A stretch of 64,000 nucleotides of DNA from Limnohabitans sp. WS1 (lineage in GTDB: Bacteria; Pseudomonadota; Gammaproteobacteria; Burkholderiales; Burkholderiaceae_C). The translations under genes were made by a program, and so were the position numbers. Location of the stretch: contig NZ_NERU01000006.1 in assembly GCF_003063265.1 (NCBI RefSeq), positions 140,235 to 204,234 on the forward strand. The letters are read 5' to 3'. A model generated the notes under the pieces. It searched no databases and had not been told where the DNA came from. It worked only from the letters and a program-made list of their open reading frames with translations. Shown one piece after another: positions 17,740 through 26,002 of this stretch; within the stretch, counting starts at the first letter, position 1; every line of letters starts with the position of its first letter.

Positions 17740-17999
17740 GTAGGAGCCCCGCCCCCGGGGCGATGGGTTGTGGACCGCAAGGCTTGATCGCGGCGAGGGC
17801 GCCGCTCCTACAAACACATAAATGGCAACCCATGTAGGAGCCCCGCCCCCGGGGCGATGGGTAGTGGACCGCAAAGGTCAATCGCGGCGAGGGCGCCGCT
17901 CCTACAAACACATAAATGGCAACCCATGTAGGAGCCCCGCCCCCGGGGCGATGGGTTGTGGCCGGCAAGGCTAGATCGCGGCGAGGGCGCCGCTCCTAC
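17740..17999. repeat. REP array G, third stem type (GCGGCG/CGCCGC)
   Basis: Three tandem units at 94-bp spacing (heads 17740, 17834, 17928). Each starts with a CCCCG-type REP and ends with an inverted REP whose stem is GCGGCG, loop CCCT, CGCCGC, rather than GCGACG/CGTCGC. Both sides of the stem changed together while the GTAGGA head and GA tail stayed. It lies between the lipoprotein gene and yjbH. Confidence 0.92.
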
Positions 18000-18078
18000 A
18001 AAAGAAGCGCTCAATCAAACTTTATCGATCTGAATACATCAATAAAACGAACTGACCCAACAACACAAAAAAAACACC

Positions 18079-20304
18079 ATGCGACCCAACCCCCTCACCA
18101 CCAACCCCCACCGGCTCACGCTGTGCCTCACCCTGTGCCTGCACAGCCTGGCGGCGTACAGCCAAACGGCGGGCAGTGAGTTGGCGGCCAACAGCGCCGC
18201 TTGGCGCATGTTGTCGCCATCGGGTTACACGGGCAGCATCAACACCCCCAATGCGCATGTGCAAAGTTGGGGAGTGGCCAACATGGCCTGGACCAACAGC
18301 AACCCCGAATACGCCCGAAACTTTCAACACGGGCACTTTGGCAGTTTGAATGTCGGAATCGGTTTGCTACCCGGTCTGGAAATGGTGGGGCGTTTGACTA
18401 CCGAGGGCGACCTCAACTGCAACCTTTACCGTGCTGGTTGCGGTGGTGGGCGCGACCTTTCACTCAGCGCCAAATACCAACTGCCCCTGCAGCTGGGTGA
18501 CCACACCCGTGTGGCCGTCGGCATGTCCGACTTTGGCGGTGCGGCCACCAACTTCAGGCAAGTCTATGGCGTGGCCACCACCCAGTGGCTCAACACCGAA
18601 CTGTCTTTGGGCTACAGCCACGCACAGTCCACCCGCGCATTGATGCACGGAGTTTTTGGCAGTGCACGCTTTGCCCTCAGCCCCCGTTTGCACCTGCTGG
18701 CCGAACACGACACCCAAGAACGCAGGGCAGGTGTGCAATACCAACACCCCGTGGGCGACCGCAGCAGTTTGCAAGCCGGTTACAGCCGCAAATGGTCCAG
18801 CAACACCGGCCAAGAAGCCAACCAACTTCAACTGGCCTGGGTTCTGCATATGGACCGCAGCACGCCCAGACCTGTTACCCAATTTGTAAATCCAGCTTAC
18901 ACGACAACGGCTGGCACAGCCACCCAGACCGCAGCCAGCACCACCAGCTCTGCAAACACCGCCCAAACCATCCCCGTCACCCCAGCCCGCAGCACCGCCC
19001 CCAAAGCCACCGCCCAAAGCATGGCCCAAGCCCTGCAAAACTTGGGTTACGCCAATGTAAAAGTTGATCACTGGCCAGCCAGCGCTGCACACGCGGGCCT
19101 GTGGCTAATCAGCGCCGAGTCGCGCACCTACCGCCAAAGCCAAGTCGAAGCCATGGGCCGCGCTCTGGCCCCTTGGGTTTCTGGCGTGCGCCAAAACACC
19201 GTGGCAGGCCAAGACCAAATTGCCCTCACGCTGACCTACCAACGCCAACCCGTCTTGCACGCCCTCGCTCAAGCCAACTGCCTGGCCGACTGGGCACAGG
19301 GCGCACCCGCTGCAGCTTCGGCCGCTTGCAACCCCACCGAGCCGCTCACACTCAGCCGCACCCCCATTGCACAGGCACAAACCCTGCAAGCCGAGCGCGA
19401 ACAACAAGGCCCCTCACAAATCGCCCAAGCCTCGGCTGGCCCCTCGTGGGCGCCGCAGCTCACCCTCAGCCCCGCCGTGCGCAACACCCTGGGCACCGAG
19501 TTCGGCTTGGTGGACTATTCTCTTGCCGCCCAAATGGGTGCCGAAGTCGCCATTGCCCCGGGCCTGTTTTGGCAAGGTGTGTACCTGGTGCCCATCAGCA
19601 ACAGCAACGACTTTGACAACGGCAAAGTCTTTGGCGACCGGCGCTTTGCCAAAAACCAGTGGCACAACAGCCAGCTGACCTATTGGACGCCGCTGCCCTG
19701 GGGCCTGAGCGCCCAAGCCAGCATTGGCCAAATCACCCCGGGCGTGACCGGTGCCCAGTGGGACGCCCTGTGGATGAATCCGGACGGCCGCTTGCGCTTG
19801 GGCATGAGCGGCGCACGCTACAGCCGCGACGCCTTCACCCGCGAACAACTGCCCCTGTACGCCCAAGCCCGCTACTCCATCATTCCCGGCGCATGGCACG
19901 CCGAAGCCACCGCAGGCCAGTTCATGAACGGCGACCGAGGTTTCAAACTCGCATCGGTGCACTGGGCAGGCGACACGCGTGTGGCCCTGCAATACCAAAA
20001 AACCGGCGACACCCGCCAACCCAACATGCCAACCCGCAGCTTTGCGGGCATCAACATCAGCCTGCCCTTCGGCCCCAAAGCCGCAGTGCCCATCGGCCCC
20101 GTGTGGCTGCGAGCCCAAGACCAATGGAGCTGGGGCGTCCAAACCAAGGTGGGCGAGAGCAACAACAACCTGACCACCGGCTACGGCGAAATCGCCCGCC
20201 AACGTCAAGGCCTGTGGAGCGACGTGACCGACCACGACCGCAACGGCCAAGCCGACCTGCAAGCCCAATTGCCAAGACTCAGAGCCATCCTGGCCACGCC
20301 CTGA
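18079..20304 (+). CDS. yjbH: YjbH-domain exopolysaccharide outer-membrane protein
   Basis: A 741-residue secreted protein of the YjbH family, found in exopolysaccharide operons (yjbEFGH, wza-wzc type) and thought to be a large outer-membrane beta-barrel that assists export. The signal peptide spans about residues 1-33 (LTLCLTLCLHSLAAYSQ). The N-terminal signature PSGYTGSINTPNAHVQSWG and the repeated amphipathic strands (GLEMVGRLTTEGD, LSLSAKYQLPL, VAVGMSDFGG) are typical. A central low-complexity Ala/Thr/Ser linker (about 270-320) separates this from a second domain (about 320-735) ending in further beta strands. Length fits the family (about 700). Confidence 0.85.
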   Translation: MRPNPLTTNPHRLTLCLTLCLHSLAAYSQTAGSELAANSAAWRMLSPSGYTGSINTPNAHVQSWGVANMAWTNSNPEYARNFQHGHFGSLNVGIGLLPGLEMVGRLTTEGDLNCNLYRAGCGGGRDLSLSAKYQLPLQLGDHTRVAVGMSDFGGAATNFRQVYGVATTQWLNTELSLGYSHAQSTRALMHGVFGSARFALSPRLHLLAEHDTQERRAGVQYQHPVGDRSSLQAGYSRKWSSNTGQEANQLQLAWVLHMDRSTPRPVTQFVNPAYTTTAGTATQTAASTTSSANTAQTIPVTPARSTAPKATAQSMAQALQNLGYANVKVDHWPASAAHAGLWLISAESRTYRQSQVEAMGRALAPWVSGVRQNTVAGQDQIALTLTYQRQPVLHALAQANCLADWAQGAPAAASAACNPTEPLTLSRTPIAQAQTLQAEREQQGPSQIAQASAGPSWAPQLTLSPAVRNTLGTEFGLVDYSLAAQMGAEVAIAPGLFWQGVYLVPISNSNDFDNGKVFGDRRFAKNQWHNSQLTYWTPLPWGLSAQASIGQITPGVTGAQWDALWMNPDGRLRLGMSGARYSRDAFTREQLPLYAQARYSIIPGAWHAEATAGQFMNGDRGFKLASVHWAGDTRVALQYQKTGDTRQPNMPTRSFAGINISLPFGPKAAVPIGPVWLRAQDQWSWGVQTKVGESNNNLTTGYGEIARQRQGLWSDVTDHDRNGQADLQAQLPRLRAILATP

Positions 20305-20352
20305 GAAATAAATGACAGGACACCGGTGACCACGGGCAATAACCCGGTCTTT

Positions 20353-20375
20353 GTAGGAGCCCACCCCGTGGCCGA
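20353..20375 (+). repeat. Solitary diverged REP
   Basis: GTAGGA, then GCCCAC, CCC, GTGGCC, GA. The head and tail match the other REPs; the stem is a further variant (CCAC/GTGG core) with one mismatch. It lies between yjbH and the MNT/HEPN pair. Confidence 0.6.
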
Positions 20376-20474
20376 TAAACCGTCCCAAAAGCAACACCCA
20401 TTGCCAAAGGGGTGACCTTTTACTAAACCACATGTCACCCATAAACGATCTATTTATCTGCCAAAATTAACCCC

Positions 20475-20759
20475 ATGCGCCTCACCCCAGCCCAAATCAA
20501 CACCATCAAAAGCACAGCCACCGCAGTGCTGGGTGAGGGCGCGCAGGTCACTTTGTTTGGTTCTCGGGTGCATGACGACAAAAAAGGCGGCGATGTAGAC
20601 CTGTACGTGGAAATGGATCAACCCGAATTGATGAAAAAAATCCGTTGCAAAGTCAGCCTGCAAGACCAGTTAGACATGCCCGTTGACCTGATCGTCAAAC
20701 CCTATGGCGACCGCAGCCCCATCGCCATGATCGCCAAACAAGAAGGCATTCTGTTGTGA
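20475..20759 (+). CDS. MNT-type nucleotidyltransferase antitoxin
   Basis: A 94-residue minimal nucleotidyltransferase. The active-site signature G29-S30 followed by D40-x-D42 (LFGSRVHDDKKGGDVDLYV) is complete. In HEPN/MNT modules this protein silences the HEPN toxin, in studied cases by adding AMP to a tyrosine near the HEPN motif (family knowledge). It overlaps the next gene by the GTGA arrangement, so the pair is coupled. A truncated copy of this gene lies 460 bp downstream. Start ATG at 20475 preceded by AATTAACCCC rather than a good ribosome binding site. Confidence 0.87.
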   Translation: MRLTPAQINTIKSTATAVLGEGAQVTLFGSRVHDDKKGGDVDLYVEMDQPELMKKIRCKVSLQDQLDMPVDLIVKPYGDRSPIAMIAKQEGILL

Positions 20760-21217
20760 GCGAACACATTGCGCTCATCTGGAAAAAGCTCGATCATTTG
20801 TTGCGAATGAGGCAATACCTCAACTATTCGACCGAACAAGTCACTGCGCTGTTGCCCATCACTGATTGGCAATCACTGCAACCCGATCAGCACGAAACTC
20901 TGGCGGCTTTTCGGATTCGCTTCAGTGAATTTCAAGAGCACATGGGTAAAACCATGAAAGCTGTAGCCGTAGAAGAAGAAAAACCGGCAGAACCCTTTAC
21001 AGCTGTGTTGCTGTACATGGAAAAATTGGGATGCATCCCATCGGTTGACCGATGGAAAGAGATTCGAGAACTGCGAAATGCCGTTAACCATGAATACGCG
21101 GATGACCCAGAGCTGCTGCATGAATTTTTCGAGCAAATGATCAAATCAGTCCCAGAACTCATGACCTGGCACGAACAGCTGATTGATTTTTGTAAATCTA
21201 CGTACCAAGAAAATTAA
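20756..21217 (+). CDS. HEPN-domain toxin partner
   Basis: A 153-residue all-helical protein starting at GTG 20756, overlapping the MNT stop. The catalytic HEPN motif R-x4-H is present as R107-N-A-V-N-H112 (RELRNAVNHEYADD), with a tyrosine two residues later, a known target of AMP addition in related modules. HEPN toxins cut RNA. Length is slightly above the common 130-145. The two genes together form a type II/VII-like toxin-antitoxin pair inserted between yjbH and the GDP-fucose genes. Confidence 0.83.
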   Translation: MSEHIALIWKKLDHLLRMRQYLNYSTEQVTALLPITDWQSLQPDQHETLAAFRIRFSEFQEHMGKTMKAVAVEEEKPAEPFTAVLLYMEKLGCIPSVDRWKEIRELRNAVNHEYADDPELLHEFFEQMIKSVPELMTWHEQLIDFCKSTYQEN

Positions 21218-21221
21218 CCCC

Positions 21222-21326
21222 ATGCGCCTCAGCCCAGCCCAAATCATCACCATCAAAAGCACAGCCACCGCCGTGCTGGGTGAGGGCACACAGGTCTGGC
21301 TTTGTGGGTCCAAATTAGACAATTAA
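21222..21326 (+). pseudogene. Truncated duplicate of the MNT antitoxin gene
   Basis: The first 30 codons (MRLSPAQIITIKSTATAVLG then EGTQVWLCGS) repeat the start of the intact MNT gene at 20475, including the AATTAACCCC leader. After GS the sequence runs into the GGGGTCAGA palindrome (copy 2) and stops at TAA 21324. The nucleotidyltransferase DxD is gone. It is a partial tandem duplication cut off at a repeat. Confidence 0.85.
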
Positions 21327-21345
21327 TCGGGATCTGACCCCAATT
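21325..21345 (-). repeat. Short palindrome family, copy 2
   Basis: AATCGGGATCTGACCCCAATT, in the orientation opposite to copy 1, exactly at the break of the duplicated MNT fragment. Confidence 0.8.
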
Positions 21346-21368
21346 AATTTGTACCGCAAACAAAACAA

Positions 21369-21432
21369 TCGCCCCGAGGGCGGGACTCCTACAAGAAACA
21401 ATTGACCCTGTAGGAGCGACGCCCTAGTCGCG
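21369..21432. repeat. REP pair I (right then left)
   Basis: An inverted CCCCG-type REP (CTCCTAC end at about 21392) and a GACG-type REP from 21410 whose loop is CCTA and stem GCGACG/GTCGC is slightly changed. The remaining bases to the fcl start contain one second-family REP and no gene. Confidence 0.8.
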
Positions 21433-21517
21433 ATAACCCCCGCAAACCACCGCCTGAACAACCAGGCCAAAACTTGTAAATCCCGGTACCCCAAATACCG
21501 ACCAAACCTTACCCCCA

Positions 21518-21543
21518 GTAGGTCGGCACCTTCAGGTCCGACA
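21518..21543 (+). repeat. Second REP-like family, solitary copy upstream of fcl
   Basis: GTAGGTCGG, C, ACCT, TC, AGGT, CCGACA. The hairpin pairs GTCGG with CCGAC and ACCT with AGGT. Compared with the three copies at 22595-22708 (inner stem GGCT/AGCC) both sides of the inner stem differ in a compensating way. Confidence 0.75.
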
Positions 21544-21642
21544 ACCATCCCCTCGCGAAGCGACAAATCAGTCGCCCAGCCCCCCAAGCAGACCCCCAAG
21601 ACCCGCCACATAGCGCGGCAAGCCTTGGCACGTATCCGCACC

Positions 21643-22591
21643 ATGACAGAACCCAAAATCTACGTCGCTGGCCGCAAAGGCATGGTGGGCTCGGCCATTG
21701 TTCGGGCCTTGCAGGCGCAGGGGCAAACCCGCTTCGTCACCCGCAGCCACGCCGAGTTGGACCTGACCAATCAAGCCGAGGTGCGCGAGTTTTTCGCGCA
21801 AGAAAAGCCCGACCAGGTCTACTTGGCCGCTGCCAAAGTCGGTGGCATCCATGCCAACAACACCTACCCGGCCGACTTCATTTACCAAAACCTCATGGTG
21901 CAGGCCAACGTCATTGACGCGGCATTTCAAAACGGCATGCAAAAACTGCTGTTTTTAGGGTCCAGCTGCATCTACCCCCGCATGGCCGAGCAGCCCCTGC
22001 GCGAAGACGCCCTCTTGACCGGCCCCCTGGTGCCCACCAACGAGCCCTATGCCATCGCCAAGATTGCCGGCATCAAACTCTGCGAAAGCTACAACCGCCA
22101 ATATGGCCAAAGCTACGGGGTGGAATACCGCAGCGTCATGCCCACCAACTTGTATGGCCCGGGCGACAACTACCACCCCGAAATAGCCACGTCATTTCCG
22201 CGCTGATTCGCCGTTTTCACGAAGCCAAAGTCAGCCAAGCCCCCAGCGTGGCCATTTGGGGCACCGGCACCCCTAAACGTGAATTTTGTATGTGGACGAC
22301 ATGGCCGCAGCCAGCGTGCACGTCATGAACCTGCCCAAAGCGCTTTATGACCAACACACCAGTCCCATGCAAAGCCACATCAACGTGGGCAATGGGCAAG
22401 ACGTGACCATTGCCCAAGTGGCCCAAATCGTGGACTACACAGGACGCATCGAGTTTGACACCAGCAAACCCGACGGCACCCCCCGCAAGTGGATGGACAG
22501 CAGCCGCCTCAACAGCCTCGGCTGGCAAGCCCAAGTGCCCTTGCACCAAGGCCTAACCCAAGCCTACGCCGACTTTCTGAAGACCCCATAA
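21643..22591 (+). pseudogene. fcl: GDP-L-fucose synthase, two frameshifts
   Basis: GDP-4-keto-6-deoxy-mannose 3,5-epimerase/4-reductase, the last step to GDP-L-fucose. The SDR motif GRKGMVGSA is at residues 8-16 and the YxxxK pair is in PYAIAKIAG. The frame breaks after NYHPE at about 22181 (AAATAGCC where AAAATAGCC restores ENSHVI) and again at about 22284 (AATTTTG where one more T restores REFLYVDDM). Correcting both gives a normal protein of about 316 residues ending [16 protein letters not shown]. Both losses are one base in a homopolymer, so sequencing error is a real alternative to inactivation. The ATG at 21643 is preferred over TTG 21625. gmd follows. Confidence 0.85.
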
Positions 22592-22594
22592 CCC

Positions 22595-22708
22595 GTAGGT
22601 CGGCGGCTTCAGCCCCGACATGACTGACTCAACAACTCGTAGGTCGGCGGCTTCAGCCCCGACATGTCTGACTCAACAACTCGTAGGTCGGCGGCTTTAG
22701 CCCCGACA
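22595..22708 (+). repeat. Second REP-like family, three tandem copies (44-bp period)
   Basis: Heads GTAGGTCGG at 22595, 22639 and 22683, exactly 44 bp apart, each forming a hairpin GTCGG-C-GGCT-TC-AGCC-CCGAC (third copy GGCT-TT-AGCC). Linkers read TGACTGACTCAACAACTC. They fill the gap between fcl and gmd. Confidence 0.88.
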
Positions 22709-22718
22709 TGACTCCCTC

Positions 22719-23806
22719 ATGACCCACCCCAAAGTCGCCCTAATCACCGGCATCACCGGCCAAGACGGCTCCTACCTGGCCGAATTCCTTCTAGAAAAAG
22801 GCTACATCGTCCACGGTATCAAACGCCGTGCCAGCAGCTTCAACACCCAGCGCGTGGACCACATCTACCAAGACCCCCACGTCAGCAACGCCAACTTCAA
22901 ACTGCACTACGGCGACTTGAGCGACACCAGCAACCTGGTGCGCATCATCCAGGAAACCCAGCCCGACGAAATCTACAACCTGGCCGCCATGAGCCATGTG
23001 GCCGTCAGCTTTGAAAGCCCCAAATACACCGCCGACGTGGACGACATTGGCACCCTGCGCATTCTGGAAGCCATTCGCATCTTGGGGCTGGAAAAGAAAA
23101 CCCGCTTTTACCAAGCCAGTACCAGTGAGCTGTATGGCCTGGTGCAAGAAACCCCCCAAAAAGAAACCACCCCCTTTTATCCCCGCAGCCCCTACGCAGT
23201 GGCCAAGCTCTATGCATACTGAATCACGGTCAACTACCACGAAGCCTATGGCATGTATGCCTGCAACGGCATCCTGTTTAACCACGAAAGCCAACGCCGA
23301 GGCGAAACCTTTGTCACCCGCAAAATCACCCGGGGCCTGGCCAACATCAGCCAAGGGCTGGAAGAGTGCCTGTACATGGGCAACATCGAAGCCCTGCGCG
23401 ACTGGGGCCACGCCAAAGACTATGTGCGCATGCAGTGGATGATGCAGCAACAACACCAGCCCGAAGACTTCGTCATCGCCACCGTCGTGCAATACAGCGT
23501 GCGCCAGTTCATCAACTGGACAGCAAAAGCCCTGGGCATGTCACTGCGCTGGCAGGGTGAGGGTGTTGACGAAGTCGCCTATTGGAACGACCAAGCCGTC
23601 AACCTCATCGACCCCCGCTACTTCCGCCCACCGAAGTCGAAACCTTGCTGGGCGACCCCAGCAAGGCTAAAGAAAAATTAGGATGGGTGCCTGCAATCTC
23701 GATTCAGCAGTTGTGCAAAGAAATGGTGACATATGACTTGGCTCAAGCAAAACAACACGCACTACTCAAAGCGAATGGTTACAACGTCAACGTGAGTCTG
23801 GAATAG
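22719..23806 (+). pseudogene. gmd: GDP-mannose 4,6-dehydratase, nonsense codon plus frameshift
   Basis: First enzyme of GDP-fucose synthesis. The motif [19 protein letters not shown] starts at residue 10, and the SDR YxxxK is in [14 protein letters not shown]. The conserved Trp after LYAY is replaced by TGA (23220-23222, from TGG), after which the frame continues as [17 protein letters not shown] base is missing in CCC at about 23627 ([24 protein letters not shown] resumes in the next frame to the stop at 23806). Corrected length is about 361 residues, normal for GMD. With fcl also broken, the GDP-fucose branch looks inactive unless the lesions are sequence errors. Confidence 0.88.
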
Positions 23807-23835
23807 GCTGGCGGTTCTCGAACAGTGAACACACT

Positions 23836-25113
23836 ATGGAATTAAAAAATAAAAACCTAGCGATCATCGGGCTAGGCTACGTTGGCCTTCCATTAGCCGT
23901 CGAGTTTGGCAAAAAATTTGACACTATTGGTTTTGATATCAACCCTCAGCGCATTGCCGAACTCCAATCCGGTAATGACCGTAACTTGGAAACTAATGCA
24001 GCTGAAATGGCCGAGGCTAACCGTCTGCGCTTCACGCACGACTCAGCTGATTTGAATACGTCCAACGTTTATATCGTTACTGTTCCCACACCGGTTGATC
24101 AAGACAAACGTCCCGACTTCACTCCCTTGATCAAAGCCAGTCAAACGGTGGGTCGGGCGCTGAAGCCCGGCGACGTGGTCATCTACGAGTCCACCGTGTA
24201 CCCCGGCGCCACCGAAGAAATCTGCGTTCCCGAACTGGAGCGCGCCAGCGGCCTCCAGTTCAACACTGGCTTTACTGTTGGCTATAGCCCCGAGCGGATC
24301 AACCCCGGCGACAAGGAGCGTCGCCTCACCAACATCCCCAAGGTCACCTCCGGCTCCACCACAGCTGCGGCAGACTTTGTGGACGCGCTGTACCGAACCA
24401 TCATCACCGCCGGCACCCACAAGGCCAGCAGCCTCAAAGTGGCCGAAGCCTCCAAGGTCATAGAAAACACCCAGCGCGATGCCAACATCGCCCTCATCAA
24501 CGAATTTGCGCTCATCTTCCACCGCCTAGGTATCGACACACATGAAGTGCTGGCAGCTGCCGGCACCAAATGGAACTTTTTACCCTTTACGCCTGGGCTG
24601 GTGGGCGGCCACTGCATTGGCGTAGACCCGTATTACCTCATTCAAAAAGCCCAGTCTGTAGGCTACTACCCCGACATTCTGTTGGCCTGCCGGCGCATCA
24701 ACGACGCCATGGGTCTGCATGTGGCAGCAGAAGTCGTCAAACTCATGATCCGCAAAGGTCAAACTGTGGCCCGTGCGCGTGTGCTGGTGCTGGGCTTCAC
24801 CTTCAAGGAAAACTGCCCGGACTTGCGCAATACCCGCGTGATCGACCTTGTTCATGAGCTGCAGGCCTTTGACACCCAGGTAGACCTATACGACCCGCAC
24901 GCGAATAGCGCCGAGGCGCAGCACGAATACGGCATCAGCCTGCTGTGCTCTCTGCCCGAGCCTGGCCAGTACGACGCCCTGGTGGTTGCTGTGGCGCATG
25001 ACGAATTCAAACAACTGGGCATTGCCGGCCTGCGACGACTTGCGAATGGGCGTGCGGTGATCTATGACATCAAGGGCATGTTCGGCAAAGATGAAGTTGA
25101 TGGGCGACTCTAG
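23836..25113 (+). CDS. UDP-N-acetyl-hexosamine 6-dehydrogenase (TviB/WbpO/WbpA-like)
   Basis: A 425-residue nucleotide-sugar dehydrogenase that oxidises C6 of UDP-GlcNAc or UDP-GalNAc to the uronic acid with two NAD+. The N-terminal Rossmann motif GLGYVGLP is at 12-19, the catalytic Cys260 lies in GGHCIGVDPYYL, and the C-terminal UDP-binding domain has GFTFKENCPDLRNTRV. Sequence style matches Vi-antigen TviB and WbpO more than UDP-glucose dehydrogenase Ugd. The product could be amidated by the asparagine synthase-like genes in this locus. First 150 bases are AT-richer than the rest, hinting at a recombination boundary at the start of the gene. Confidence 0.87.
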   Translation: MELKNKNLAIIGLGYVGLPLAVEFGKKFDTIGFDINPQRIAELQSGNDRNLETNAAEMAEANRLRFTHDSADLNTSNVYIVTVPTPVDQDKRPDFTPLIKASQTVGRALKPGDVVIYESTVYPGATEEICVPELERASGLQFNTGFTVGYSPERINPGDKERRLTNIPKVTSGSTTAAADFVDALYRTIITAGTHKASSLKVAEASKVIENTQRDANIALINEFALIFHRLGIDTHEVLAAAGTKWNFLPFTPGLVGGHCIGVDPYYLIQKAQSVGYYPDILLACRRINDAMGLHVAAEVVKLMIRKGQTVARARVLVLGFTFKENCPDLRNTRVIDLVHELQAFDTQVDLYDPHANSAEAQHEYGISLLCSLPEPGQYDALVVAVAHDEFKQLGIAGLRRLANGRAVIYDIKGMFGKDEVDGRL

Positions 25114-25149
25114 CCATAGGGCATTTTAGAAATATTGAAAAAACAAATT

Positions 25150-25968
25150 ATGAAAACTACCAGTCTCCCCCATTATTTACGCAACTTTCTATGGCGACTT
25201 GGTCGCAAGATATACATATTCGCACGCGGCGATGGTCAGAATGAACCTCGCACGAATGGTGAATACTGGTTATTGAAAGAAACCCTAAAGTCCCAATCTA
25301 GTCCAAGTGTGTTGCTTGATGTCGGAGCAAACAAAGGAAATTGGTCGACAGAAGCACTTAAAATTTCTACTGATTCGCACCCTATTCAGATACATGCGTT
25401 CGAACCATCGCTGGCCACGCGTTTATTGCTTATTGGTCGCTTCCATGGAAGCAATGCTGTAACAGTACAACCTTACGCACTCTCTGACTCAATTGGCGAA
25501 GCTACCTTTTACAGCGAAGAAGAGGGGGGTGGCACAAATTCGCTTTCTCCGGTATCTGGCCGAACTGCCGAAAATGTGCAGGTGAATACAGTTGATAGAT
25601 TTGTGGAAGAAAATTCTATCCAAGCTATCTCAATGATGAAAGTTGACACTGAAGGATTCGATCTTTTTGTCTTGCGTGGTGCAGTGACTTCGCTGAGTGC
25701 AGGGTTAATTGAGGTGATTCAATTTGAATACAACTGGCGCTGGCTTCTAAATCATGCATGCCTTCGAGATATCTTTGATTTGATCGCAGATAAACCCTAT
25801 CGCTTTGGTAAGCTGGTTGGAGAGAGCATCGAGTTTTATGATGAATGGCACTTTGAATTCGATCGGTTTTTTGAGAATAACTACGTTCTCGTTAGAAATG
25901 ACAGCGCTTTGGGCGCGCTAGGTACACCGTACACATTCGATGAAGCAAATGTTGGCGTTCGTGGATAG
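25150..25968 (+). CDS. FkbM-family methyltransferase
   Basis: A 272-residue SAM-dependent methyltransferase. The SAM-binding loop is LLDVGANKGNWS, followed by HAFEPSLATR and, further on, VNTVDRFVEE and MMKVDTEGFDLFVLRGA, the two signatures of the FkbM family, which O-methylates sugars or polyketides. It probably methylates a sugar of the repeat unit. The ATG at 25150 is preferred to an in-frame TTG at 25135. From this gene to about 34.7 kb base composition is clearly AT-richer than in the export genes. Confidence 0.82.
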   Translation: MKTTSLPHYLRNFLWRLGRKIYIFARGDGQNEPRTNGEYWLLKETLKSQSSPSVLLDVGANKGNWSTEALKISTDSHPIQIHAFEPSLATRLLLIGRFHGSNAVTVQPYALSDSIGEATFYSEEEGGGTNSLSPVSGRTAENVQVNTVDRFVEENSIQAISMMKVDTEGFDLFVLRGAVTSLSAGLIEVIQFEYNWRWLLNHACLRDIFDLIADKPYRFGKLVGESIEFYDEWHFEFDRFFENNYVLVRNDSALGALGTPYTFDEANVGVRG

Positions 25969-26002
25969 CGTGTCTCACCCTAGATTTTTGGTTTGTTAGG
26001 CT

